64,000 nt of DNA, taken from assembly GCF_011075055.1 (NCBI RefSeq), contig NC_058140.1, forward strand, positions 18,787,945 to 18,851,944, given 5' to 3'. This DNA comes from Mangifera indica (taxonomy: Eukaryota; Streptophyta; Magnoliopsida; Sapindales; Anacardiaceae). This document shows positions 35,795-48,432 of this stretch, piece by piece. The notes below the pieces were generated by a model that did not search any database, was not told the DNA's origin, and saw nothing but the letters and a program-made list of their open reading frames with translations. Both the position numbers and the translations under genes were made by a program. Position 1 is the stretch's first letter, and each line of letters starts with the position of its first letter.

Positions 35795-37726
35795 TCAAAA
35801 CCGGCACGAAGTACCAAGCCTCTGTCTCTGCTTCTGACCTAAGGTAAATGATTTACGTCTGGCAAATGCTGGATTGAGCAGGTCATGGAATTTTTCTAAA
35901 AATAGCATCCATTCCTCTTCGGTAAGATCTGCCAGCTGCACGAAGCTTACAATTGCAGGTAGCTGCCCATTCGCACTCCTGCGTCCAGAAGATGTGTTTG
36001 AAAGATAGCCATTTTCTGGCTTCGAACCAAGGAATTTCTGGTACTTCTCACCCAAACTGGTGTTCTTCAGTGACATGGAAAGTTTTGAAATGGTTGGGAT
36101 CCTTTCGGGAGCTAGCAAAGTTGCAACTTCTTGCTCTTCCTCTCCTTCCTCACTTTCCTCTGCCTCCTCAATGCTTTCCTCCAGTTTTGATAGTGGATAT
36201 CGGCCATTCCCAAACCCAATTCCAAGTTGAAATGGAGCCCTGATTCCATAGTCATCAGCTGACATCTTTGGGGTAAAGTCAAAGTCTGTTTCCTCGCAAT
36301 CTATATCAAATTGGACCTCATCATCTCCCATATCAACCTTGGGTGAAAAACCATCTCTCTCCTCCACCAACCTCCTTGCTTCAATGCAAATAATCTCCAG
36401 TTCACTGGGCTCCTCTTCACCAGTATGAAATTCCCTACTCATCATCTCACCAATTTCAGCAAGACAGAGACCAAATTCAGCAGCTTCTTTTAGGAAAATT
36501 GTGCAGAGAACCAACACCCGCAGACAAGCCTCTCGGATCATGGGGAGCTCCCTTCGCAGCATTTCGCCGTCACGAAATGGGTCAAGATTTCTAATGTAAT
36601 CAAGTTCATCATCTGAAAATGGAATCGAAGCCTGAGGCCAATGGATCCATTCAAAGTAGGGATCCTCCAAGGTTTCTGGCAAGCTTAGGCCATGGTCAAT
36701 CGGAATGAGCTCCACCTGACCAAAGTTCCCAACACCATCAAGTTTCCTCACTAAAAGATTTCCCGCATGTCTATCAGTATTAAAAATTCTAACATCTAAT
36801 ATCCCTATACGATGCACTGCAGAAACAGGGAAGCTTGATGTCCCATAATCACTTGCATCAAAATTATGCTCTATGAACTGCTGGAAAGACGCAATCTTAC
36901 TAACCCGATTCTTTTCGTGTGCCTTATTCCCATTTACCCCATCATTGACATTGAAGATTGAGTGTGTGATCTTCACCAGTGCAGTGGGAGGCACATTTGC
37001 AAAGTGATCATAATCAAGAAGGTAAGCAGCTACCTCTCTGATCCCTGTTTCCCCAACCCGCACTGAACGTTTCAGTCCTGGTTGCCCAAGAGCTTTACCA
37101 ACAAAGCCCTTGGGATTATTGGGTGCAAAAGGTTCTTCATCTGTTGGTTTCACAATGGCAACATTCTCACCTCTGCTGTTCCGAAAATAATATGCACCTC
37201 CAAGCCCACTATGAATAGGAATTGGATCAACACCCATCTTAATTGCCTTCACAATGTCCCTTACCAATTGCTTCGTAATAAAAAAGCAATCAGACTGCCC
37301 CAGTATCTCAATAGGACCACTCTTATCCTTTAGCTGGATATCATTTCCCCTAGGTGAAAGGCATGGAGTGGATGAACTCCTATGCATAATGTTCCGTGTC
37401 AAAAGAAGTGGGGAATCGTTTCTAACCGCACTAAGATCATTCTTTAATACCATATCCCCAAAAGTCAGTGAGCTCTCCTCAGTAGGCACATTGAGAGCAA
37501 TCTGTAACCTTCTTTTCACAGTATGAGCATTGTCACCACGATCCAACTCCATCCCAAATACACAACCAGTCTCTGTTTGCACAAAAACTCGTCTTCTCCC
37601 AACAGGCTCTTTCCCTTCCACTCTCTTGTTCTCATGGTATTCTCCGCGGAGAGGAGTTTTAAAGACTGCCACTGCCATCAGAGTTTGAACTGGGCTATCT
37701 AACTTACGAGATGTGAAATGGAACAA
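35795..37726 (-). CDS. PI4KG: Phosphatidylinositol 4-kinase gamma (ubiquitin-like/kinase protein)
   Basis: An intronless coding region of 643 aa in the type II PI4-kinase gamma family. Architecture: one ubiquitin-like domain at about 45-115 (VFVQTETGCVFGMELDRG ... LTFGDMVLKNDLS), then the PI3/4-kinase-like catalytic domain at about 150-430 with the Gly/Lys region (GGAYYFRN...VAIVKPTDEEPF), the catalytic loop FNTDRHAGNLL and the metal-binding IDHGLSLPE. An acidic linker (EEAEESEEGEEEQE) and a conserved C-terminus ending LGTSCRF follow. Plant members often phosphorylate proteins rather than lipids (shown for UBDK gamma 4/7), so lipid-kinase activity should not be assumed. The upstream start (37726) is kept because SRKLDSPVQT before MAVAVFKTPL matches the Arabidopsis gamma-7 N-terminus. 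Confidence 0.94.
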   Translation of the reverse strand: MFHFTSRKLDSPVQTLMAVAVFKTPLRGEYHENKRVEGKEPVGRRRVFVQTETGCVFGMELDRGDNAHTVKRRLQIALNVPTEESSLTFGDMVLKNDLSAVRNDSPLLLTRNIMHRSSSTPCLSPRGNDIQLKDKSGPIEILGQSDCFFITKQLVRDIVKAIKMGVDPIPIHSGLGGAYYFRNSRGENVAIVKPTDEEPFAPNNPKGFVGKALGQPGLKRSVRVGETGIREVAAYLLDYDHFANVPPTALVKITHSIFNVNDGVNGNKAHEKNRVSKIASFQQFIEHNFDASDYGTSSFPVSAVHRIGILDVRIFNTDRHAGNLLVRKLDGVGNFGQVELIPIDHGLSLPETLEDPYFEWIHWPQASIPFSDDELDYIRNLDPFRDGEMLRRELPMIREACLRVLVLCTIFLKEAAEFGLCLAEIGEMMSREFHTGEEEPSELEIICIEARRLVEERDGFSPKVDMGDDEVQFDIDCEETDFDFTPKMSADDYGIRAPFQLGIGFGNGRYPLSKLEESIEEAEESEEGEEEQEVATLLAPERIPTISKLSMSLKNTSLGEKYQKFLGSKPENGYLSNTSSGRRSANGQLPAIVSFVQLADLTEEEWMLFLEKFHDLLNPAFARRKSFTLGQKQRQRLGTSCRF

Positions 37727-38008
37727 GAAACCAGACTATTTTGTTGGCTCGCAACAAAGGTGGCTGTGGAAGAGAGTTTCTTCCCCCCCTTCCAAAGAAG
37801 GCGCCAAGCTCCAAACCAACAACTAATGGATATTTAATTAACGAAAAAAATCCCCAAACTATCATCAATTGATGAAATCAGGCAGATCCCATCCCACAAC
37901 TGTAAGAGGCTGAAAGCTTTGAACAGAAACCAGAAACAGAGGAACTACTGTAACACTTTATGCTACATTAAGCAAGCCATTACACAAAGTTGATCAGGCA
38001 CCAAGAAT

Positions 38009-38449
38009 CTGAAACAGGTAACAGAAAAGATAGCCAATTAAATTAACACTGATTGTATAACAACAACAAATCCCAAATATATACCTGAACAAAAGATGGT
38101 TAGTTACTTGCGCGAAATAACATAATTGAAATAACATTGTTTTCTTTCTTTTCAAGTAAAAATGAAAAGAAAAACATATAAAAATAATCAGCGCGAGTGG
38201 ATCAAGGCTTAAAACAAGAAGAAAGCGGGAACATTTCAACATTTGAAGAATCTAACACATTTTCAACCTCTGCAAGCAACACTTTCTTAAATCTTAATGC
38301 ATTATTCCGCATAAACTTGTAACTAAGAATAAATAAAATAACTGATAAGAGACCCAAAAAAAAAAAAAAAAACAACAAACCTTAAATTGGAACAACCTTA
38401 AAATCCAATCCAAGTAAAAGAGGGGCACTCAACATCAAAAGCAACTTAC
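38009..38449 (-). other. Probable 5' UTR intron of the PI4-kinase gene
   Basis: On the minus strand a strong donor (CCTG|GTAAGTTG, 38450/38449) and a good pyrimidine-tract acceptor (TGTTTCAG|ATTC, 38009/38008) flank AT-rich DNA just upstream of the ATG. A leader intron is common in this gene family. The acceptor choice is inference; another possible acceptor lies near 37761. Confidence 0.45.
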
Positions 38450-38450
38450 C

Positions 38451-39050
38451 AGGTTCCGAGATCTGACCGGACCGGACAATCTCGAACTCCTCGCTAAACA
38501 GCAACGGCAATAACGCAGTGATTAATTAATTAATTAACAAATATAGAGAGACAGAGAATGAAAGGCGCCAAGCGAAGATGAAATGAAAGGGAAAGTTTAA
38601 AAGGCGGCAAGGTATCGTTCCGAGTGACTCAGTGAGTTGTTGTGGCAAGCCACAAACAATAAAACTCGGTTGCCGTTGTCTCTTCTCAGGACGACTATAA
38701 CTTGGCGCGCAAAGTCGGGTTAAAAAACTAACCCTGGTTAGAAGGAGGAGGATTCTCTCTGACTCATTCTCTTTCTTTCTCTCGGTTGGATTTGTAAATT
38801 TTGCAATCGAAGGCTCTAGAACACAACATAAGAGCCGCTGGATTTAAGGAGCGGTAAGGACGTGGAGATAATGGATTGGGTCATTGACGTGGCGGAGTCA
38901 GCGAATGGGAGCTTTATGTATTAATACATAAATGCTTAAAATTCCCTCAATGTTTCTATAACACCATTAACTAACGAAAATGAGCCTCGCCGAGGGACTT
39001 GTACTGTGCTTTATACTAATTTATTCGCCCGTTCGGCAGGCTATGTAAAA
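38451..39050. other. Probable promoter region of the PI4-kinase gene
   Basis: GC-richer stretch (38460-38800) upstream of the putative 5' UTR exon, then plain DNA up to foldback element C. No TATA box was clear. Confidence 0.35.
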
Positions 39051-39915
39051 GGCCAAAGGAGTTATTTTCCCAAGTTTTAACATTAATATAAATAAATATG
39101 TATTTAAAATGTTTGAAAATTTTAAAATTTTAAAATTTTATTTATAAGTTAATTTTTATTAAAAAATTTTATTAGAGATAAAAATAAAATTATTATTTTA
39201 TTAATAATATTAAAAAATATATAATTTGTTATATTTTTTTTTTAATTTTAAAAATTAACAACTTCAAAAATAATATTTTTTTTTCCTAAAATTTAGAGTT
39301 TATTTTTCAGACGCTCTTTGACCACTGAAGATAACACATCAACACACGAATCTCTGAACACCTTTCATTTCTTTGACACTTCCAAAAGACACATCTTTAT
39401 TAACTCTATCAATTTTTTTGTAATTAATAAAGTTTTAATCAATTTCAAACAAATTTGTTGATCCCAAAAGAATCTATGAAGATGTTCATCTTTTTCGATT
39501 CATTTGGAATCTTCGAGGTTTCATTGATTCAGACGAATTGACACGTCTTCTTGTATTAGAGAGTGAAGATTTGGTGGCCAAAGATGATGGTTGAAACATA
39601 GCCATTGATGGCCAGAGATGGTAGGAGGAGAGTATCTAGAAAATAAATTCTAAGTTTTAGAGTGGGGAAAAATGTTATTTTTGTAACTTAAAAAACTTTA
39701 AGGAGGGTTGAAATTGTTAGTTTTAAAACATAGGCAAAAATTTTAGTGAATTTTATATTTTTTTAATATCATCAATAAAATAACGATTTTACTTTTGTCT
39801 ATAACAAAAAATTTTAACAAAAATTAACTCATAAGTAAGACCTTAGGTTTTTCAAATTCCATAGGTATGTATTTGTTTTAGCATTAAAACTTGGGTGAGA
39901 AATAGTCTTTTGACT
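39051..39915. mobile_element. Foldback MITE, copy C (same family as copies A and B)
   Basis: Left terminus GGCCAAAGGAGTTATTTTCC; the right end reads inward as agtcaaaagactatttctcacccaag, the same family with two changes in the first four bases. Flanking nonamers TATGTAAAA (39042-39050) and TATATAAAA (39916-39924) match at 8 of 9 positions, as expected for an old 9-bp target duplication. The interior is AT-rich and non-coding, with a middle block around 39300-39650 mentioning neither known gene nor transposase. Confidence 0.68.
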
Positions 39916-41974
39916 TATATAAAAATGATAAAATTATGTATATAATTTTATATATAAATAGTGACATATTTTCATATGATTAAATAATTTTAAATTAAAA
40001 ATAAAATAATATTTAATTATATAATAAAATATAATTATTTTTATATAAAATTATATATATTATTTATGTACATACCCGTACTTAGATAAATATTGTATTT
40101 CATTCAATTAAACTTATGTGAACAGTAAAGTCAGAATGAACCAATTAGACATAAAAAAATAAATCGATTCAACCAAGGGTTTTTCTTTCGTAAAAGAAAT
40201 GAAGTCTTTGATAAGGATTTGGCAACCTTTCGTTTGGTCCAAAGGCTATATTAGTTAGATTAGAAAAATAACATTAGAAAAGTTATATCCCAAATCAAGA
40301 ATTATAATTAAGTTATTTAGTATAATATAATTAGGAAAATTATTGAAGTCTCTTTTGTTGTTATAGAAAAGCTTGTTTACTTATTCATAAATGTTTTGTC
40401 TTTTGAATTAGGGTTTTCATTTCTGGCTGCATTTCAGCCTGCACTCAATTTATATGTACAACTTATCCGAGGGCCTCTTGGCCAATATAATCCATCATTA
40501 AGATTGAAATACTTGAAAGCTACATTCTGTTGGATATTGCACATGGTCTTAGGTTGGACGAATAATATTGGTGTTCTATTTATTGATTAAACCCGTTCCT
40601 GTCAGACTGAAAATTTAAAAGGAGCAACCATGATTTCTCCTTTTGACTTGAAATAATTACTGTGAGATTTACAGGTGGTTTTCTCAGCAAAACCTGCATT
40701 ATTTTCTTATATGACTGAGCTAATAAAAGCAGTATAACCAGGAATATTAGAGGCGGTCAAGCTGATTGAAATAGAGATTAGAGAGGAATCCAACTGCGAG
40801 TTGGTAGGCAGGAAAAAAAGTACATGCAAGGCTGTCAAGGATTCGGCTGATTATAAAGACCACCCCACCACTGTGCACGTCATGGTGACTCTCCTCATCC
40901 TCTGACCAGTCGGTATTATCCTCCCACGTATGCATTCAAACTATATATATATATATATTTTTTTTTTTTTAATTCTGAAAATTATGTTTGAATGTAATTC
41001 TGCGTATGCATGTGTCCCATTATGGTATGAATGCGTACGTAAATGGCAGAGGTATGGGTTGAATGTGATATATCAGTCAATTGATGCATTGCATTGATAA
41101 AAAGAACAAACTTTCTGTGTCCATCTCAAAACTGACATATCATTCTTCTAATCTTCTTCAGTCCCTATAAGCAACATCTCAAAACTGCTGCGTTGCATTT
41201 TCAACTGCAAACATTATATGATTTAAACGGAGAAACATAAATCAGAAAGGAAAATTCCAGTGGGCGGTGCACATGGATTGAATGTATATTTGTGTTAGTA
41301 TCTGCGCCTCTGGTTTAGGACATGGCTCCCTCTCTCATGCACTCCCAGTCCCAGTTCCAGAGATGCTTAACTTTCAACCCTCAGAATAACGCCTCCATAT
41401 ATTTTGCTCTTCTTTCAAATCACAAGGGATGGATGGATGGATGGATATTGTGTTTTAAAAGGATTAAAGAAATCCCTGTTTAAATTCTAATGCTCCAAAA
41501 CTTAATCTGTTACAACAACAATAAAATTTATGATATGGGGTTTTTTTTTTAATTAAAAAACTGCTTTCTTTTTAATATATATGAAGATATTTGAGTGTTA
41601 CTGTGATTATAAGGAAATCCAATGATTCAAAATCCCAAGTTCAAGCAGGCGACGTCTTCAATAAAGAACAACAGTGATAATTTCAAGAATGATGGAGGGT
41701 TTGTTTCAACTTGTATACATTGGAAGTGCCATGGGCCTGAAGATCAATGTATATGGTCATATGACAAAAACAAAACAAAGTTTAATAGGAACAAAACCTG
41801 AAGTGGAAAGTGAGGCGCAGGCTGGAGCCAACGAAAGCCGGCCCGCGGGGTGGGTTGGCTGTGGACCAAAAATTTGAATAGTAGACTAGAAACAAGCATA
41901 AAGGTCCATTAGAGAGCAGGGCCCAAACGTACAACTAAGAAGTCAAGTTAGCAAAGTGATTACGAAGTGACGGT
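39916..41974. other. Intergenic, no supported gene
   Basis: A minus-strand frame at 40747-40935 (62 codons, MHTWEDNTDWSEDEESHHDV...) has an acidic start and a hydrophobic middle but no recognisable family. A T-rich tract lies near 40945-40970, and short (GGAT)n is at 41432-41446. Nothing else seen. Confidence 0.4.
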
Positions 41975-42230
41975 GTGACACAGCAAATCAAGGTGGATGA
42001 ACAAATCATGGGGAGTAATTTTCTAAATAAGAAATTAACAGAACAGATAAAAAGAGATTGAGCAAATAAGGAATCACTAGTAAATGATCCATTAAGAAAG
42101 CGACACAACAGATCAAGGAGATAGAGCAAATTAAAGGGGGTAATTTTTTGAGTAAGGAAGTGGCACAGCATGTTAAATAGATTGAGCGAATAAGGAATCA
42201 CACTAGTAAATTATCCATCAAGAACACATG
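41975..42230. repeat. Imperfect tandem repeat, period ~124 bp
   Basis: 'gattgagcaaataaggaatcac..tagtaaatgatccattaagaa' at 42056 recurs at 42180 with a few changes, and 'gggagtaattttctaaataaggaa'-like sequence at 42011 recurs at about 42135. About two copies are visible. It could be part of a decayed LTR or a local duplication; no LTR ends or coding sequence were found. Confidence 0.6.
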
Positions 42231-43178
42231 TTACATAGATTTTTAGCCCTGACACAATTGAGGACATAAGTTGGTGTATGGATTCCAGAGCCATTGATCG
42301 TGTCACTACAAGACTGGAGCAGCTTCCTGTTAAAAATGATTACAGAGGAAGCTGACAACTTCGAATTGAAAGCAGTAAGCGCTTGAACACATTTCATAGA
42401 GATTTATCCATTATACCTTTCCTTACTTCAATTAGATTTTTGTACATTATAAAAATATCTAGTGTGTATCTAGAATTACAAAATATCTCATAAAAAAAAA
42501 TATCCAAATATACTAGAGACAATAATGTAATAGTCAAATTTACCAGGGAGATTGTCACAGATTAATGCATCAACCTTTTTCTTTCTTATTTCTAAAGGAA
42601 ACTTGGTCAATAAGTTAGGTGTCATTTTCCATTTTAATAATCTGATCAATTCTGATTTTTTTGTATTAATTGTCAGAGTATTTTTAGGACATTTTGTTGT
42701 TAGTTTTTCCTATAAACTCAACATCTAATATGATTTGAATACACATTTCAATAAGATATTGTTCTTTCTCCTATTTTTCAATAATTTTATGTCTTACTTT
42801 TTCTAAACAAGCATGCTTGACAAGTCAACATCATGAATTTGCTCTGTCCAATTACATATAAACAAGCTTAAAGATGGATTAATGTGTTTACATGGATTGT
42901 GATGGAATCAATAATGTTCATTAAAATAATTTTATCTGACTTAATACACAATGAAATTTCTAGGAGTTTCATGACTTGACCATCAGAAATCAGGAAGAGA
43001 TCAGATGGTCAAAGGACACAAAGCTTTGCTTTCGCTTTTGCTTGTTCACTACGAAATTCTTAATTTATATAATAAGAGATATTGAACTCTCCAGGAAGTT
43101 TGAGTACGTATAACTTGTTTCATTGAAAAATTGGTGTTGCGCAATCTGATTTCAGATATCACATATAAAACAGGGAAA
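42231..43178. other. Intergenic, no gene recognised
   Basis: AT-rich. The last ~40 bp hold 'cacatataaaac', a possible TATA region for the small frame that follows. Confidence 0.35.
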
Positions 43179-43364
43179 ATGGGTGAGCATAAGAAAGAGA
43201 GCGGACGAGATTCATCGTTCTTTAGATCACTAGCTTCATTCTTCTGCATATCTGGCGGAGGTGATGAAAGCAGCAAAAAACATGCACCACCCACCAGCCC
43301 GGAGGCAGCCATGGTGGCTGCTGCAAAGCATTTCTCTAGTGTTCATAAAGTGCGACTGATTTAG
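43179..43364 (+). CDS. Possible small basic protein of unknown function, 61 aa
   Basis: A compact frame begins MGEHKKESGRDSSFFRSLAS and ends ...AAAKHFSSVHKVRLI. Its composition is biased in a protein-like way: a charged start, a FFRSLASFFCISGGG patch, a PPTSPEAA turn and a basic C-terminus. A TATA-like cacatataaaac lies just upstream. The in-frame ATG at 43131 is less likely because it precedes the TATA-like sequence. No domain is recognised and no function is proposed. Confidence 0.45.
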   Translation: MGEHKKESGRDSSFFRSLASFFCISGGGDESSKKHAPPTSPEAAMVAAAKHFSSVHKVRLI

Positions 43365-44615
43365 TTCTGGTCAACTTTGTTTTGCCTTAAGATTTGATCC
43401 TTTTTAATTGATTCTGTATTATTGTTTGTTGTTGCCTATTTCAAGGGCATTCTGTTTTTTTGCTTGTCTAATACGTGCCATGCATGAAAATGAAATAGCA
43501 GCAATGCAACGTTTATTCTTTGGATCTTGTAGCAGAATTAGACTGGACTATTTAGTGGGTCTATATCTTGGTATATTTAACAGTGAAGAACCAAGTAGAC
43601 CTGCCTTACGTCAAGTTAAAAGTTAAAGCTAATCTTATTATTTCACCTTTAAATGTTCAGTATCCTTCAAGAAAAACTTACATTTCTTACCCTAGGTTTG
43701 GCGTTTATTAAGAAAAAAAAAAAAACACTATAAGGGCAAAATAATAAATTCACCATCCAAAAATTTTGAAGAAAAAACAATCCTTCTACAAATTTCATTT
43801 TAACGGTTTAAAAATGGAAATTTAATCATTTCACAAATTTAAAAACCTACAATTTAATTTTTAAAACTCAAACTGTCATTTTGATTAGAGTTTCATTATT
43901 GTCATCAATTAAACCACGTTGTGGAGAGAAGTCATAGATAATGAAAACTCGGTTGAGCCACATCATAAAGGTAATATAGAGATTGAATTACAAAAAAGGT
44001 AACGCTAAAAAAGTGAGATGTAATATCAATTTGAAAGAAATTGAGTCATATTACAAAGGGGAGATGACACCGAGAGAGTTACTGGATGAGGAGAAAGTAA
44101 AAGGCAATAACTATACCCATTTTGCCAATGACGATCAACCAATGGTGGGGGTTGACTAGATCACTCAAGAAAAAAATGATGAAAGAAAAAGAAAAGAATA
44201 GTGTGATAAAGTAAATTTATTATTTGAAGGGATTTTTTGAATTTTTATTTATTAAGGATTAAATATTAATTTTAAAAAATGAAATAGTTAATAATAATAT
44301 GGTAAATATATTTAATTTATTAATAATTAAATTTGATTTTAAATAGAAGGGCGAGATAACAGGAAAGTATTTTTGGGCGAACACTGGGTGGGAAAGTATT
44401 TAGGGATCACATTTACTCATCCCTAAATGTGATCACATTGACTGTTAACAAAACAAAATGAGGTCAAACTGACTGCGTCTTCACGGGAATCACATGAACT
44501 TACCCATATCCCAGCATACCCATCTCCAGTCCCACTCATTTTCCTAAAAGGAATCTCAAATCGCCTGCCTGACTTGCTTCGCCGGCGTTCGAACTAAACA
44601 CTCTCTTCTCCTGTA
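43365..44615. other. Intergenic with a possible decayed foldback element
   Basis: From about 43690 ('tttcttaccctaggtttggcg') to about 44398 ('gggcgaacactgggtgggaaagtattt') the borders look like a distant, degraded member of the foldback family, and the interior is AT-rich and non-coding. Borders are uncertain and no target duplication was found. The region 44500-44615 is the BIM2-like gene's leader. Confidence 0.35.
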
Positions 44616-45597
44616 ATGAGAACATCCAAGCCAGGTCAAGACGACGAAGAATTCGACGACGAAGAATTTATGTCTAAGAGAGAAACCACTTCTAACGCTA
44701 ACAATAACAACATAAAAGGTACCAGATCCATCTTCTCTCGCTTTTCCTTTTTTATGCGTAGTAGTATTTGATTATATTCATATGTGATTTCGTAGATGGT
44801 AAAAACAGCGATAAGGCTAGTGCTATACGATCCAAGCATTCTGTCACTGAGCAGCGAAGACGCAGCAAGATTAATGAGAGGTATTCTTTATTTTTTATTT
44901 TCAATTCTTAATTTTTCTTTTTTAAGACTTAATTCTCTTTTATTCTCAATCGTATGATTTGTTGCTGCCACCAGAATTCTGCTAACATTACTGGAATTGA
45001 TGATTCTGCTTAACTCACAACATCATAGTAGTGAGATTTAACATGAAAATTTTAACATTCTATATATATGTAAATAATATCTTTTCAATAATTCAAAACG
45101 CATAATTGGTAAATTATATTATTTTAGTGTTGGAACTGGCCAGGTAAATTATACATGGTTTGTACCATAGCTATTGCAATCTTGTCAAAGCTTTGAGTTT
45201 GCTTTATCTTCTGTGAATTGAAATTTGAGAGATAAGGTCTTTTTGTTATATTGATAGAGCGATTTGAACTGTAATCTGCTGCTTTCAGATTTCAGATATT
45301 GAGAGACCTCATACCCCATAGTGATCAAAAGAGAGATACAGCATCTTTCCTATTAGAGGTATTTCATATATGTGGAACAGAACTATGGTGTATTGTTAAG
45401 TTAGCTGATAAATTCTTTTCTTCAACTTGGTGAATGAATATGAGTTTCCCTGTGCAGGTGATTGAGTATGTCCAATTTTTACAGGAAAAAGTACAAAAGT
45501 ATGAGGGTACATACCAGGATTGGAGTTCTGAGCCCACAAAATTGATGCCATGGGTAATATTCCTATGGTTGACTTTTTTTATCTATATATTCCTATC

Positions 45598-45632
<35 letters not shown>

Positions 45633-48432
45633 AAAAGTATCTATATGATATTCGTCTATTTGTTTTTTGTTGATAGAACCTCTTCACTGGCAATGATATG
45701 CAAGTTCTGGTATTAGGATTTGATTCTTGCAAATTAAAAATTCTTATAGTTTGATTTGCATAGTCCATTAATGATAATTAGAAGTGAACCAGATGTTCTG
45801 CTTTATTGATTAAATCTGAAATTTTACATTTTCCTTGAGGGACTTTGGATTCTGATTGAAGATTGCAGAAGCATCAGTAGATTTTTGCCATGATTCTTTG
45901 GAATAATGCTTTGTAAATGGATTGGCATATTTTTTAGAAATTTAGGGGAAAAAAGAGATCAAAATTAAGAAAAAAGATGCAAAATTTTCAATATCATTCA
46001 TTAGTCGATCTAAAATATGCTGATTTTATTTCATCTTGGCAGTTCTTACATTAGTCTATTGGGTTTGTGTATAACTAAGTAGATCAGTGACTGTAATCCA
46101 ACGACTTGGGACTCAAATATCTCATAGAATCTTTAGCTTCTTTGTTTGGCTATATCAGTAGCTTTCTATTACCTTTGTTCAGAAAGTCCAGTACCCTTTG
46201 CCTCTGTATCTGCAAAAAGTATTTAGAGTTTAAATTCTTATGTCATTATTTTTCCTTCTTTTTGGGGTGAGAGGATGATGGCCAACAGTTGGCTTACAAA
46301 TATTTTTTGGTAACTTATTGTGTTTCTGTTTTGTAACAGAGAAATAGTCACTGGCGTGTTCAAAGTTTTGCTGGTCAACCACATGCCAAAAATGGTTCTG
46401 GTCCAGGGTCAATGTTTCCTGGGAAATTTGATGATAGTATTCCCTCAACCATGCTTACAAGCTTACAGAACCCTCTAGAATCTGATCCTAACAGGGATGT
46501 TACCTGCAAAATGGATCGGCAACCTGAGTTAGTGAACAAGGGAATACCTCTGCCCATGTCTCTGCAGGGAAACATGCCCGCTGCTGTAAGAAATGATATG
46601 CTAGTGTATCCTCTTCAGAGACCCATTTCTGATGGACAGTCTAACGAGTGTCCCACCACTGGTGATATGATGAACCAACAGGAGGAGCTGACAGTTGAAG
46701 GGGGGACAATAAGTATATCAAGTGTGTACTCCCAAGGGTGGGTATTATAAAAGAATGATAAAATAATTGTGCTTTTAATTTTGTAAATATATGGTATACC
46801 AATTAATAAGTTGACTATTTACATTGAGAGAATCTGAATTCTTGTTGGGATTTTTCCCTTTGGGTGTTTGCATCTTTGGTTTTGTTAGTTTCACCATCTC
46901 CTATTACCATATGTGTGGAAAAAATGAAGCATACACGTTATTTTATCATACTTGTTGCTTTAGAACCTATGATATGTGAGTTGTGTGGTGGAGTGGCGGA
47001 GAGTTGTTATATATAGATCCCATGACTGAGCTTACTTAATATAATAATATATCAGTGACTTTTTGAAAGGTGCTTGTATCTCTCCCAATTTTTTGAACCT
47101 CGAGTATGTGTAGGCTTTTCACTTTTTACATCTATGGTGATGTAGCAAAATGTATTGAGACTTAAGTCATGATTTAGGTGGTTAATCATTCAAGTTTTGT
47201 GCGATGTTGTCTTTTTCAATCACCCTTACTCTTTCTATTTTCTTGGTTTTGTTTTTTCATTCTAAATATCTTTTTTTGCTTATTAATATTAATCATTTTC
47301 TTTAAATAGATTTTGGTGCATTTCATGCTTATGTTTCTCTTTCTCTCATTTTGTATCTTTAATCTGTTCAAATGTTCTTTGGATGCTTAAATTATTGTCC
47401 CAATATGGAAATTTTTTAAGGTTGACTGCTGGGAGAAATCAAGGATTTCTTCTTTAAATGTTGAAATCCTCTTTACTATATATATATATATTTTTTTAAA
47501 ATGTATTGGTGAGTGATAACTGGCATGTCTATTGCATTTCTTTGAAGCTTTCTGAAAGATTTGCATGCTAAATTGCAATAAGCTCATATAAATCAAATTT
47601 GGCATCTAGCAGGTTGTTGAACGCTCTGACTCAAGCACTGGAGAGTGCCAGTCTAGATCTGTCACAAGCCAACATCTCAGTACAGATTGATCTTGGGAAG
47701 CGATCAAACAGAGGGTTGATGTCTGGAACTTCCATTGAAAAGGTATGCAATGGGTAGATAGCTTAAGGATTTTAATATGGGTTTGTGTGGTTAAGATGGG
47801 GTCAAGAGAGATCCCTTACTCTCTTCTGCTAGAGGCATTAGCTTCTTTTTTATTTATTTCTTTTTTGATGGGAAATTGATGTAAATATCTTAATGGGAGT
47901 AAAAAGAGAGATAATTTTTAATTTTGGATAAGAAATCCACTAGTGATTAGATCTTCCCTGAGTGTCTACAGAAAGTGCCCTCCAAAACTATAAGAATCTA
48001 TGCATGATAAGTATCATTAAAATGTGACAAAACTTAAACAGTTTTGTCAAAAACCCATTTCAGTTAAAATGAATGAGAAGGATGAGGTATATTGAAATTC
48101 TCTGTAAACTGAAGCCTGCACAAGGATGCAAAAATCACACTTTGTCCCACAACAAATTGTTTTCTCTGAAATCCTTGAGTTTCTTTCACGCCAGATCATC
48201 CCTAAAAGAGTGAGCACCACACACTTCTCAATGGGTGGAGCCTTATATTCATTAACAAGTTTGCATCAGTTAATTTTACAGATATTCTTGTTTGATTTAG
48301 TTGACAATATCAATCTTTACTGTTTTTCAGGATCCCCAAACCCACCCCTCTAGCGATCAAGCAATGGAAAAACTTAGGGATTTCAGCAGCAGTGAAGACT
48401 CTGATCAAGCTCAAAAGCGGCTGAAGACATAA
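44616..48432 (+). CDS. BIM2: BIM2-like bHLH transcription factor
   Basis: Seven exons, 44616-44718, 44796-44880, 45289-45358, 45458-45553, 46340-46737, 47613-47742 and 48331-48432, join to 327 aa. The basic region has the E-box-reading His49, Glu53, Arg57 pattern in [20 protein letters not shown], and the helix-loop-helix runs to about residue 105 ([22 protein letters not shown]). Downstream, [15 protein letters not shown] and [24 protein letters not shown] match BES1-interacting Myc-like proteins, closest to BIM2. In Arabidopsis BIM proteins dimerise with BES1 to bind E-boxes in brassinosteroid-induced genes. The tail is Ser/Asp-rich and ends KRLKT. The A-rich tract at 45598-45637 lies in intron 4. 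Confidence 0.93.
45598..45637 (+). repeat. A-rich (AAAAG)n tract in BIM2 intron 4
   Basis: Simple-sequence tract of A with repeated AAAAG, in the intron after exon 4. Probably length-variable. Confidence 0.7.

Noticed and set aside
35953..37526. Plus-strand frames inside the PI4-kinase gene
   Set aside because: Antisense shadows of a long conserved coding region.
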